From positions 434,001 through 498,000 of the forward strand of contig JARKIF010000024.1 in the NCBI GenBank assembly GCA_029378245.1: 64,000 bases of DNA. The letters are read 5' to 3'. This DNA comes from Roridomyces roridus. Lineage: Eukaryota > Basidiomycota > Agaricomycetes > Agaricales > Mycenaceae. Within the stretch, counting starts at the first letter, position 1, and every line of letters begins with the position of its first letter. The position numbers were made by a program, and so were the translations under genes. The notes beneath the pieces are model-generated. The model made no database searches. It saw only the letters and a list, made by a program, of their open reading frames with translations, and was not told the DNA's origin. Below, piece after piece: positions 34,733 through 44,917 of this stretch.

Positions 34733-34853
34733 GCGTCTATGTCGCTCGTGTTGTTTGGTACTAATTTATTCGGGTACTTCTTGGATCTTTGTGCTGGACG
34801 TGTACATGGTTTTTTTTTTGTCTCCAACAAAAAAAGCAGTTGGCTACGGCATA

Positions 34854-34916
34854 AGTCTTGGGCTGGAATCGAACCGCTGGGTTTAGTATCTTGACAAGAT
34901 GCAACCGTTCAAGACT
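34854..34916 (-). tRNA. tRNA-like sequence, probably a pseudogene
   Basis: The minus strand has a perfect 7-bp outer stem AGTCTTG/CAAGACT, an anticodon-like loop TTGTCAA (GTC, Asp) and a pol III B box GGTTCGATTCC. The D-arm is almost absent and the T-stem is mispaired, giving only 63 nt. A second copy of the 3' motif (GGTTCAACTCCAGCCCAAG) lies near 35028-35046. These may be tRNA-derived repeat remnants rather than a working tRNA. Confidence 0.35.
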
Positions 34917-35167
34917 GCGACTATTCTCTGAAACTTATCAGAGAAAAGTATGTATACACGCACTCGTCGTGAATTAGTATCTCGAGAAAAAGGAAGGGAA
35001 CTTGGGAGATTTCAACGACAATGCCTTGGGCTGGAGTTGAACCACACGCTTCGAGTCGAGCTATCCAAGTATTATTGAACACTGAGACCTCATCCGCTGT
35101 CATGCAGATGACTTGATGAAACGGATCCACAGGTTTTGGCCCAATCGAAGGCATGTACGTAGATATA

Positions 35168-36719
35168 TCACAGCATAATCTTCGAATCCATCAATTCCTC
35201 GATCTAACGGAAGGAAAAATCAAAATGACCTCAGAATGTACTTTGAAAAACGACGCACGACTCCCGCAGTAATATACTCGTCAAACCATTTCAATTCAGA
35301 CCGAAGATCCATCGTCAAACCACCAGCACGCAGCTCGCCAAGCCGAATCAACGCAGCCTGCATTTCCGCGTCCTGCTGGTTCATATCGACAGGCACCCAG
35401 TGGGAGTCTTCCTGGTGATAGTCAAGACGCTCCTGGAGTCCGTACGGGTCCTGGTCGAAGGACAACTTGAACGAAACCAGCTGGGCGAAGGGTTGCTCCT
35501 CCTACCGCCGGTGACAGAGCATCCGAACGAGAGGCTGGAGCGCAATCTTGGCTTCACAGCGTTTCAACTCGAGGTGCTCGAGAGCGAGGAGTACGGGAGG
35601 TTCCCGGATAAAGCCATCCAAAAACGCGGTGAAAGCCTCACTATCAAAGCCGTGGCAGCTGACTATGAGGTTGCGAACGGTCGGTGTGCCCTCAAGGATG
35701 GGTGATATTCTCTGCTCGACTTGTATATCGGTGAAGGAAAGGCGTAGCGTTTCTAGAGCGCAACCGGATCTAGTGATCAGCGCCTGGAGGTCGGAACGCC
35801 ACCCCGATATGCCACCGTCCTGGCTTCCAGTGTCGAATTCGCGGAGGGCTGGGAGTACGAGGTGCGGAATAATCTGTGCGCTTGTGCAAAGACCCAGAAT
35901 GAGGGTGTGCAGACGTGGAAGAAGGATAGAACGACGCGGGGAGACAAGTGCCTCACGCCAGTCCTCGCATAGAATCTCGAGTCGTTCGAGATTAGAGGTA
36001 AGCTCTACGATCTCGATGCATCTGGTGAGCCCGACATGATCCAACCGGAGGGTAGTGAGCTGGCTCCACGGGAGGCAAAACCGCCACTCTCCTGGGATGT
36101 CCATTTCTTCAAACTCCACTTGGACGAGGTTTGGGGCGTCAAACAAGTGGGGTAGGGGGGCATTGCGACCGGACGCAAGTATGAGACGCCTGAGATGAGG
36201 GAAAGGTCCTCGGATATATTCGGGAAGGGTAATGGGGCCGCATGAGCTGAGATACAGACTCCCCCATCGTGCCGAGCAATCTCCAAAGATACGGAGAAAG
36301 TTTTCGTGTGTTGGGTGTACCAAGTCGAGCGAGTATATGCGAAGATCCAATGGAAGGGACCCAGATCGAGTGACGTGCATTCGGAGCAGATTTTCTGCAC
36401 GTTGTGGATGTTTAAACAGACTCGTCTCCAAATGGGTCCAGATGCCGTGTGTGTGGAGCGCCACTGCCCGCCACGGCGAGCAGACGCTTGCGAGAGTGAC
36501 CGGGATGCATGCCTTATACCGGTTTTCGTCCTCGTCTATGCAGTGGAGGAATATTTCAGAAACGACGTCGTGAGGAAGAGTAAGGACGGGGTAGATCGCG
36601 ACGGCGAGTTTCTGGGTAATGGTTTGACGCTCCGCGTGCAGGAGTGCCTGTTGGGACTCGAGAGAGGCGATTTTCGCGTCAATCTGAGCCAGGCGGGCGC
36701 GTAGCTGCGCAGTGGCCAT
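35168..36719 (-). pseudogene. F-box paralog A, in-frame stop
   Basis: First of five related F-box genes in 35-50 kb. It starts MATAQLRARLAQIDAKIASL with a coiled-coil N-terminus, followed by the F-box (IYPVLTLPHDVVSEIFLHC... VCSPWRAVALHTHGIWTHLE). A leucine-rich body of about 300 residues follows. At 35502-35504 a TAG follows MLCHRR, and the frame continues unbroken as EEQPFAQLVSFKLSFDQDP to the final intron, with a short last exon VIEELMDSKIML ending at 35168. Paralogs B-D read through this position, so this looks like a nonsense mutation removing about 110 residues. A shortened protein may still be made, because the F-box and most of the repeat body remain. Confidence 0.8.
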
Positions 36720-36911
36720 GGTGGATGGTGGATGAGATGTGGAACAAAGAAAATCTAGAACAAAGAGACAGTCGGCACCGATTTTAGATTCAAGACACGG
36801 TCACGCGCTCTAGGTGTGATATGCGAGCGAGTCACGACTCGAACCTACCCTGGCTACATTACGTAAAAAAAACCCCGGTGGCGAGAGAGCAAAGGTGATA
36901 CAAGGACTGAA

Positions 36912-38467
36912 TCAGGACCTTCCAGGGATCTCCTCTATCTGTCGCACGTCAAAGAAAGAAATCCAAATCAGCTCGATTCAAGAAGCGATGGAAAGAAATA
37001 CAGCGCACCATTTTGGAGTCCACGAATTCGTGAAACCATTTAAACGAGGACCGTACATCGAGATTGAGGCCTCCGGCGCGTAGTTCATCGAGTTTATTGA
37101 TGGCTCCCTGCACCTTCTCGTTCAACCCTTTCATGTCTATCTCCGAGTAGTAGTCCTGGCGTTCCTGCTCAAACGAGATCGCGAACGAGGCCAGCTGCGC
37201 GGTTGCTCCTCCTCCTCCCCTTCTCGCATCGAGCATCCGAACGAGCGGGGATAGCTCAATCCTCGTCTCGCAGTTGTTGATGTCGAGAGAAGTGAGAGCG
37301 GGAAGGAAGGAAGTGTCATCGTGGATTCGATTGAAGAGCTCGGTGAAGTCGGCGGTTTTGAAGGCGTACGCGCCGAAGCTCGAGTTTTTGAATCGTCGGC
37401 ATGACGGCGAGCCAAGCATTCGTGCCATCCACATCCTCCTCGTCGTATTCCCACATGATGAGTGTAGTTGGAGAGCACGAAGACCTGCTGATCAAGCCCT
37501 CTATGGCGGCAGCGGAGCTCTGCGTCGGTGAGAACTGACGGAGCTGGCGGAGAGCCGGAAGAGTCAGATGAGAAACGATTGAGTAGCTGTCGTCGTAGCC
37601 TAGGCTGAGAGAATGGACTCGAGGGAGGACGTGGGGAGGGGAAGTGATTGGTTCGTCTGGATCAACGTCCATGAGTTGAAAATGGAGGAATTCCAGACTC
37701 TGCGTTTGCGCCAGGATGTCTAGGCATTGGGCAAGAGCCATTTCGTCGAGTTCCAGGCGCGTAAGCTGGGACCACGGAAGTACGAAGTTGTGACTCGCCA
37801 GGTCAATTGCCGACAGTTCCACTTGACCAAGATGGGGGGCGTCGTGAATTGTGGGGATGGTGGTGACACCGTCAGAGCTCGGATGCAACATCAGGTTAAT
37901 CCTCCGGAGGCAGGGAAGTGGTCCCTTTATCTGGAGCGGGAATACAATGGGTCCATCGGACATGATGTCCAGAGTCCCCCATTGCGCGGCGTATGCACCC
38001 AGTATCTTCAGGATCCTCGCGCATTCTGGATGCTCGGCGTCGGGCAGCTTTATCCGGATATGCAGGGGGAGCGTCCCGGCTCGAGGCAACCAAATGGCTA
38101 GCCTTCCGGATATAGGTACGAAAAAGCGGATGCCGGATTCTGGGGCCGAGCAATAACGAGGCCCGCAGCCGAAATGAGCCCAAATGCCGTGGGTGGAGAG
38201 TGCCACCTGCCGCCACGATGAGCAAACCCTGGCCAGTAGAAGTGGGCTACAACTGTCAGTAGGGTAGTCATCCGAGTATTGCAGGAAGATCTCGGATGTG
38301 ATGTCGTTTGGGAGAGTGAGGACGGGGTACACAATGGCGGCGAGCTGCTCTTGGGCAGCTTTTTGGTCGGCCTGGAGAGCTACGATTTGAGACTGGAGGA
38401 GAGTTATTTGCTGCTCGAGAGACGCGAGATGCTGGCGTAGCTGGGCACCAATGCTGCGTGTAGCCAT
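36912..38467 (-). CDS. F-box paralog B, frameshifted
   Basis: Starts MATRSIGAQLRQHLASLEQQ at 38467; the coiled coil (ITLLQSQIVALQADQK) leads into the F-box AAIVYPVLTLPNDITSEIFL and SSWRQVALSTHGIWAHF. The leucine-rich body is intact up to MPTIQKLEL. Near 37370-37385 one extra base (CGGCGCG; sister gene D is one base shorter) shifts the frame. The remainder, AYAFKTADFTELFNRIHDD to FHEFVDSKM and a short last exon IEEIPGRS, ends at 36912. It is transcribed divergently from paralog C, with only 94 bp between the two start codons. Like its relatives it would be an SCF adaptor if expressed. Confidence 0.8.
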
Positions 38468-38561
38468 CGTGAAAGTAGGAAGAAAGAGATGATGAATGAT
38501 GATGAATGATTTGATATTCATCTCATCTGATGATCTCGTCTTTTTCATTCCACCCTCCACG
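38468..38561. promoter_or_regulatory. 94-bp bidirectional promoter of F-box B and C
   Basis: The start codons of two divergently transcribed F-box genes are 94 bp apart, so both 5' UTRs and core promoters must overlap here. The sequence is rich in ATGATGA/TCATCAT words (GATGATGAATGATGATGAAT). No clear TATA box. Confidence 0.6.
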
Positions 38562-40085
38562 ATGGCCATGCTGCGTGCGCGCCTGGCTCACATCGACGAA
38601 CAGGTCGCTGCTCTCGAGTCCCAGATGGCCCTTCTGCGCCGCGACAGAAAGATTGTACAAGATGAGCTCGCCGCCATCGTCTACCCCATCCTGACTCTTC
38701 CCGACGACGTCACCTCTGGCATTTTCCTCCAGTATGCGGACGATTATCCCACCCAGATATGCAGCCCAATGGTTCTCGCGAGCATCTGCACTCAGTGGCG
38801 GGAGGTAGCGCTGGCTACAAATGGCTTGTGGACTCGTTTCAGCGCCGGGCACTTTTATGTCCGGAGTTCCCAAAAACTTGTGCACTTCCCAGATCTTCTG
38901 CGAATGTGGCTCTCTCGGTCTGGAGCTCTTCCTCTCGATTTGCGCATCCCGTTACCGAGCTCTACAAGTACAATCCCGAGCCGCGAGGCGATTGTGCGCC
39001 TCCTCTTCGAGTACTCATCGCAATGGGGCAGTATGCAGTTGAGCTCTCCAGAATCAATCGAGCTGCCCCGCGATATCGAAGGCGGTTCCTTCCCATCCCT
39101 CACCCACCTTTCACTCTACTCGCATCATGCAGTGGCACCGATTCCCTCATTCCTTGATGCTCCGCGTCTCCGCATTGTCAAGCTAGCTGGCTTAACCTTG
39201 GTGGACCATTGGCGCGACTCACTGCCCAGCCTGCCCTGGGGTCAGCTTACCAACCTCGAGATGCAGATTGCAGACCTCGGGGAATGTTTGGATATCTTGG
39301 AGCATACGCAGATGCTCGAGGTCCTGGGATTTACCCTCAATGTCGATTTAGAACAAGTACCGCCGCGTGGTATCATCCTGCACCATGTCCACACTCTCGT
39401 CCTGTGTGGCCAGCCCAGCCACGGCATCATCCCGCATCTCACTCTCCCCGCTCTACGCCGTCTCGGCATAGAGATGGTGACGAGTGAGTACACCCCTGCC
39501 ATCGAGTCCCTGATCGAAAGATCCGGATGTCCGCTCACAATGGTTTCCCTCGACGACATGCATGATGTGCATGCCATCGCTGCCTTGCTGCGAACTATTC
39601 GCACCACCCAGGAGGTACAACTGAAATTGCCTATGCTGGACGAGGACGGGTTCTCGCGGCTCTTCAAAACCATCGCCGACGACCCTTCCCTCCTCCCCGC
39701 CCTCACTACACTCGAAATAACAAAATGCATGCCGGGCACCATCGAGCTGTCCCCGCTCGCGGACATGCTTGTCAGACGAAGTGGACAAAGGGGCGAATTT
39801 GAAAGCACCAAGTTGGAGTCATTCAAACTGCTCTTCCGGGAACCGTCTGGATATGATGATTTTCTCCCCGAGTGGAATTTTGGGGGGAGAAGCGATGAGG
39901 TGGCTCGGGATATTGGACGAGTTCGCGAGTTGCGTGCTGGAGGACTCGGGCTGGAGATCAGGCCCACGGTTCCATGGTTGAACGGCAATGTTACTGCTGA
40001 GATGGTGTGTGCTTGTCTTCTTGTTTGACGTCCGTGTACTCATGCTGCCTCGCTACAGGCTAAAGCGCTTTGTGGGCCATTGTAA
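38562..40085 (+). CDS. F-box paralog C, intact
   Basis: The only undamaged member of the local F-box family, about 490 residues. MAMLRARLAHIDEQVAALES begins a coiled coil. The F-box reads IVYPILTLPDDVTSGIFLQY with CTQWREVALATNGLWTRF, and a long leucine-rich body follows (SLPSLPWGQLTNLEM, LTLPALRRLGIEM, LPALTTLEITKC). It ends in the family signature VRELRAGGLGLEIRP. A 54-nt intron (40005-40058) joins AEM to a short last exon AKALCGPL, ending at 40085; a longer ORF without splicing reaches 40028. Likely a substrate receptor of SCF E3 ligases, with the leucine-rich region for target binding; the target is unknown. The in-frame codons upstream of 38562 are probably 5' UTR. Confidence 0.88.
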
Positions 40086-40356
40086 GTGGGCTGCCTGCAA
40101 TAATAATGGCTTCCCGTCTTTCGTTCTTGTGGATTGTACTCGAATTATGTAGGAAATTTCAAGCGCTTTCTCTCTCACCAGACTTCGCCTCAACCTCTAA
40201 AACCTTGAGCAAAGGTGATGGTACCAGCAGTTACTCTCCAGGTTCAGTCGGTTGCTCGAGCTTGCACTCTTGTTTTCTTTCTTTTCCTGAGTCCATGGGA
40301 TGCGGCTAACTCTAGTTGCTTGTCTAAGGTGAAATTACAGTAGTGAACATCCAAGA

Positions 40357-42094
40357 TCATATGTGGCGAACGACGTCCCACTCTGCTGAGCTCGGATCAG
40401 CCACAGGTTCGGCAGCCCCCACACCTTCCATTTCGTCCCTTTTGAACAATTCCACCTTCTTTGCTCTGAGGCTCATTCCAACCGTCCTCTCAGTCCGATT
40501 GACATTCAAAGTTTCAACGTGTGTTTGGCTTTCATGGCCGAGATGATCCGATTCCGTTCCCTGGGTTGATTCGACGGTAAGATCGACAAAGGTCGTTAGA
40601 CAGACTGAAGGTGGGACTTGGGTGGCCCGCTGAGCGGTGGATGAAGATTCGGCGGACGCCGCGCGACGAGCTCGGATGGCTTGGAGGAAGGACTGTAAGT
40701 AGCGGTTTCATCATTCAATGACGTGAAAGACAGAAATTGAAATTGAGGTAAGTACCGGGTCTGTTGCAGCCATCATGCTGTACATGAGCGTCCGTGCTGA
40801 GTATATCATGACACCTTTGGGCCGGGGTTTGTGAGTTGGACGTCATACGCGTGAAACAAATGAACAAACCAACAGGTTTAGCTGGCGTAACACTCTGCGC
40901 AGGTTGGAAACCTGAGCTTCAGTCGCGCAGGGGGGGACCACTCACAGGAACTGCTTCCGCCTCCTCCCGGAGTGAGTAAACAGAAAGTAGCGAGCTGGTT
41001 ACGTTCATCAAACACGATACCAATGGGTATAGTCCTTGTTGGTCAAATCAGTTCCTTAGCCCACCGTGCACTACTCGGAGCACTTTACCAATCCGCAGGA
41101 TGATTCCTCGCAGCGTCACAATTGTAAGCCGCGTGCGGCCACGCGATTGTGACTCTGAATCGGGGGAATGCCTGGCAAGTGTGCAGCTGGAATCGAACTA
41201 TCCAAATAGATAAAGGGATTGTGAGTGAATAGTGACATGTAAACGAAGACAACGCACGATGAATGGCAGCAAATACGCCACGATGACAAGGAACACGCCC
41301 AGCTCTGCTGCCGAAAGAAGAAGCATCCAGAATACTTGAGTTCCGATCACCCATGGGAGCATTCTGGCCTCATTTTCGTTGTTGTACCAGCATATATGAT
41401 GCTTCGTATCCGCTCTTCCAAGGAGATGAGTGAGTGGTGGTGTGATGGCTGAAGGAGTGGAAGAACGACTGACCCGAGGCGCCCCGAGGCATAGGCACTG
41501 CCGACGCATGCGCAGCCGAGAACAAGTGATCCAATGATGTAGTATTTCTCCATCATTCTCCCGTTCACATTGTACACCAGGACCAACCTATGCAATGTCG
41601 TTAAAACCAAGCCTCCTGGGTCCCAGGCATACCCACATGAGGTTCAAAGCCATGCAGAAGAAAATCGACGGAGAGAACAGGATAATGAACTGTGATCAAC
41701 AGAAATCAGTGGCTGATCACAGAGATATGATGGACGAACATTGAGCAAGAACGCCAGCAGAGAACATTGCCACCCGGGAAATACATACAAGGATTCAATA
41801 AGCCCTAACATGCCAAAGATGACGCTGCAACAGTTTGATAAGCACCGAGGTTTGATGCGATGAGAATTCATACTGGGACACCAATGTATACACCAAAAGG
41901 CGAAAGCTGACTCGGTCCAGATGTTTCCGAGACGAATGGAAGAAGGCCAGATATCCACATGCAACAAGGACGCCCACGCTCAAAGCAACCCCAGACATGC
42001 CCAAACCAAAGACGACCTGAGTACTGCAACTCCATAAAGCAATGAACACAAGCATCTGGCTGACTTACTAGACAGCTGGTACCATATTTGACAT
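40357..42094 (-). CDS. Seven-transmembrane receptor-like protein (GPCR-like)
   Basis: Plasma-membrane protein with seven predicted helices spread over about eight exons. It starts MSNMVPAVYTQVVFGLGMSG, then TM1-2 (VALSVGVLVACGYLAFF, RLLVYTLV), FGMLGLIESLYVFPGWQC, FIILFSPSIFFCMALNL, YYIIGSLVLGCACVGSAYAS, an outer loop with CWYNN, WVIGTQVFWMLLLSAAEL, ILRIGLYPLVSCLMN and GVMIYSARTLMYSM. A hydrophilic cytoplasmic tail (AIRARRAASAESSS to WDVVRHI, 40357-40694) ends the protein. This tail exon lacks an ATG but is fully open. Resembles the nutrient/cAMP-receptor-like 7TM proteins of basidiomycetes; the ligand is unknown. Introns 40-110 nt, all in phase, so it seems intact. Confidence 0.78.
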
Positions 42095-42942
42095 GGCTGC
42101 GAGAAATTTTTCTTCAGTTTCCTGAGGATGGTGAATGTGGGTAGTGGTAAGAGATGAATGAGAATGTCATAAATATCTGCATAAGTCCGTCTGATTTGCA
42201 GGGGTGTGTCCGACGCCGCCAGCCGTGCCTGCCAGGTCCCAGGGCGGCAGTCATCTCTGACCAATGTTGGACGACAGGACACTGAAACGACGGAGTGCCT
42301 CTTTGCAACAGGAACATTCCTGTAGTCATGGAAAGACAATGTTCAACCAGTGACAACCACGGATTTAGAACGGGACCTTGGCAATCCGCGCCAGCAGTCG
42401 AAGAACAAGAATTTCCAAAGAATTTCGTCGGAATACCGTGCCCGGAAGCCACGGCACTTGTCTCCAGTTGTTTGGTCCCCAGAGTTATTGTTCACTTCTT
42501 CTTTGCCTCCAGTGTCCACCTTGACATTCAGGATTGGTTGTGGGCCTCGAAACAGAGTGTGGCAACCAGTATGACGGCAATCACCGCGCCACGGCTTCAA
42601 TGGAAGGCGGAAAATACTAGAGGGTGTCGGTGACGTACAAATTACATTCACCGTGAGTCCGTGACAGCGAACTCCCAGTTTCATTCCATTTGGTTCAACT
42701 GTAGAGCCAGTTGCATTGCTCGATATCTGATCCCCGTCTGCCCCCTTCGCGATCATTTCCTCCGAGTGGCTACCGTTAATTCAGCGATGCTTGCGTAATA
42801 ATTGTTTTTGCTCCCCGCGAGTGACATCTCGATTCTCTGCCCTGCGCCACAACTTTACGTCAGAATTTGTGGACATGATTCAAGAATCGCAGGATTCCAG
42901 ACGACAGAGGCCTGCTTTCCCCCCACCTCCCCTCGGTATCTC
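42095..42942. other. Divergent intergenic region
   Basis: This separates the 7TM receptor-like gene (minus) from the DUF6534-like gene (plus). Open frames of up to 137 codons occur on both strands but are Gly/Ser-rich without motifs. Confidence 0.4.
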
Positions 42943-44319
42943 ATGATGTCCGTCTCAATCCCACAGGACATCGGGGACAGGTATGTATTTCGCGTCTAGG
43001 TACTGAACCCCGCCTAAAAGTAGCTGGGATCGTAGAACCACACCAAAAGTAAGCCGCCCTTGAATGCGGCCAACAATGAACTGAATATTCATCCTCCCAG
43101 CTATTCGGAATGTTCTTCAACTACGGTCTGATGGGAGCTTTGATTGTCCAAGTCTGTGAGTACCTCCAGACTGAGGAAAATTTGGTGCACTGAGAATGGT
43201 TCTCGTCTGCACCCTCTTGCTACTGGAACTCGCAGAAACAGGGATGATGACTTTTTATGCGTGAGTGGTCGACTACTCAGGCTGTCCCGATCCGCTGACA
43301 ATCCAACCATAGCTATCGGGTATTCGGGATCGGATACGGAGATCTCGACGCTCTAACCGACAACACCTTCGTCTGGCTACCAGCAGTCATCCTACCAACT
43401 CTCACGGCGACAATCGTCCAAGCCTGTTATGCACACCGCATATTTTGTTTCGCAGGTTTTAAAATTGCGGGGAGTGTCATCGCGGTGGTAGGTTCCTCGT
43501 AAACCGGTTGATCGGGTCCTCATGTTGGATCCCAGCTGACTGTACTTCAATTTGGCGCCGGGATCATCTGGGGAGCAACAATCAGAACAGAAGGAAATCA
43601 GTTCGACTTTACACACGGATCACCGTCCACAGTGGTCCGTTCCAGTTCCATTGCTAGATTTGCAACTCCGCTGATTGATTGATAGGTGTGGCTCACCAGT
43701 GCCGCTGTTCTGAATCTCAGCATAGCGGCTGCCAGTGTACTCCAGGTGAGTTCAAACTTCGAACCTCCCAGCATACACACTGTTGAGCCCGAGTAGCTCC
43801 GCCAAGAAATATCCGCGGACGGGAACAAATTCATCCTTGGCGTCCGATACATCGTAGAGACCGGTTTCCTGGCGGGTACATCTCCCGTTCTCCTCCTAGG
43901 GTTGAAATTTACCCACCCACAAGCGATCCTCGCAATATTTCAACTCATCATCTACTCCGCCTACCCGTCGCACAAGTATTTCGAAACGGGCATTTGGACG
44001 CTCGGGAAGCTGTACTCCAACACCCTCCTGGTGTGTTGGGATTCTTTTTCCTTCATGAGTAGATTACTGAACATCTTACCCAATTTGATCCCAGGCACTC
44101 CTGAATTCCCGCGCCGTGACGGTTGGAGGGCGCGATTATGAAGTGCCTCCACCGGTGCCAATATCAAACCCGGGCGCTCCGCTACAATTTGAACTTGCTG
44201 GAGGTAGTAATGATAGTTGGCTGACAGGAACGACCGGGGATACCCAGGAGTGTGACAGCACCAGTCGCACGCAAGGCCTCCATAAGGTGCAGAGCGGTGT
44301 GGAACATTCGGCGGTATGA
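42943..44319 (+). CDS. DUF6534-type membrane protein, probable frameshift
   Basis: Multi-helix membrane protein of a family very common in Agaricomycetes; function unknown. Likely start MMSVSIPQDIGD, then FGMFFNYGLMGALIVQVCEY, LVCTLLLLELAETGMMTFYA, WLPAVILPTLTATIVQACYA, FKIAGSVIAV, VWLTSAAVLNLSIAAASVLQ, an IVETGFLAGTSPVLLLGL segment and ILAIFQLIIYSAYPS. A polar tail (VPPPVPISNPGAP) ends at 44319. Seven exons can be joined with GT-AG introns, but near 43189 (LVH / LRMVLVC) the frame shifts by one base with no usable intron. The divergent gene next to it also encodes a 7TM protein, so the pair may share a promoter. The first two short exons are the least certain part. Confidence 0.7.
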
Positions 44320-44917
44320 AGAAAATTATTATTCTTATCTATCGGCACCGGTATAAGCTACAAGTTAATCGTAATGAAATGGGTTGGATTGGATTGTGGT
44401 GTGAGTCGGCTACGATGCGCGCCAAAGAATGGCTGGGGCCAGCCGCAGCTTTGCCGACGAGTCTTGTCGGATTGAGCTGCATCCCGGCTTGATTCCGACT
44501 CAGTTACTTGATGTCGTAGCCAACGACATTGCACACGTGGAACCAACTTCCTCTCGCCCAGTTCGCCCTCGGGCTGGAGAGCGTAGCGCACCATCCTGCA
44601 CCACCTGGCAAGGATTCCACTCATGAACCAAGATCCAATTTGATTGAGTAAATATACGGACCCCAAGTCCCAAGCAAGGATGAGGCCACTTCGGTACGCC
44701 GTACTACTAGGAAACAAAGGCAAAAAAATTGTCTCAAGATACCAACAGAGACTTCGGCCCGTCGACGGTCGAACAGGCTCCTTCCGCCCAAATGCCCATT
44801 GCGAGAAGCGACTTGGGAGATTGTGGTGGTTCAAAGACAAGAGGTGATTTTCATCCGGACGAACCGTCCGACGCAGCACACCATAGCCATTCAGTGAGTT
44901 CTTCAACAAGCACTGCA
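44320..44917. other. No gene recognised
   Basis: The two genes on either side converge here. A 187-codon frame on the minus strand (44358-44921) overlaps the 3' end of F-box D and has no motif. Confidence 0.4.

Noticed and set aside
36810..36860. Another B-box-like string on the minus strand
   Set aside because: Stem pairing fails; likely chance.
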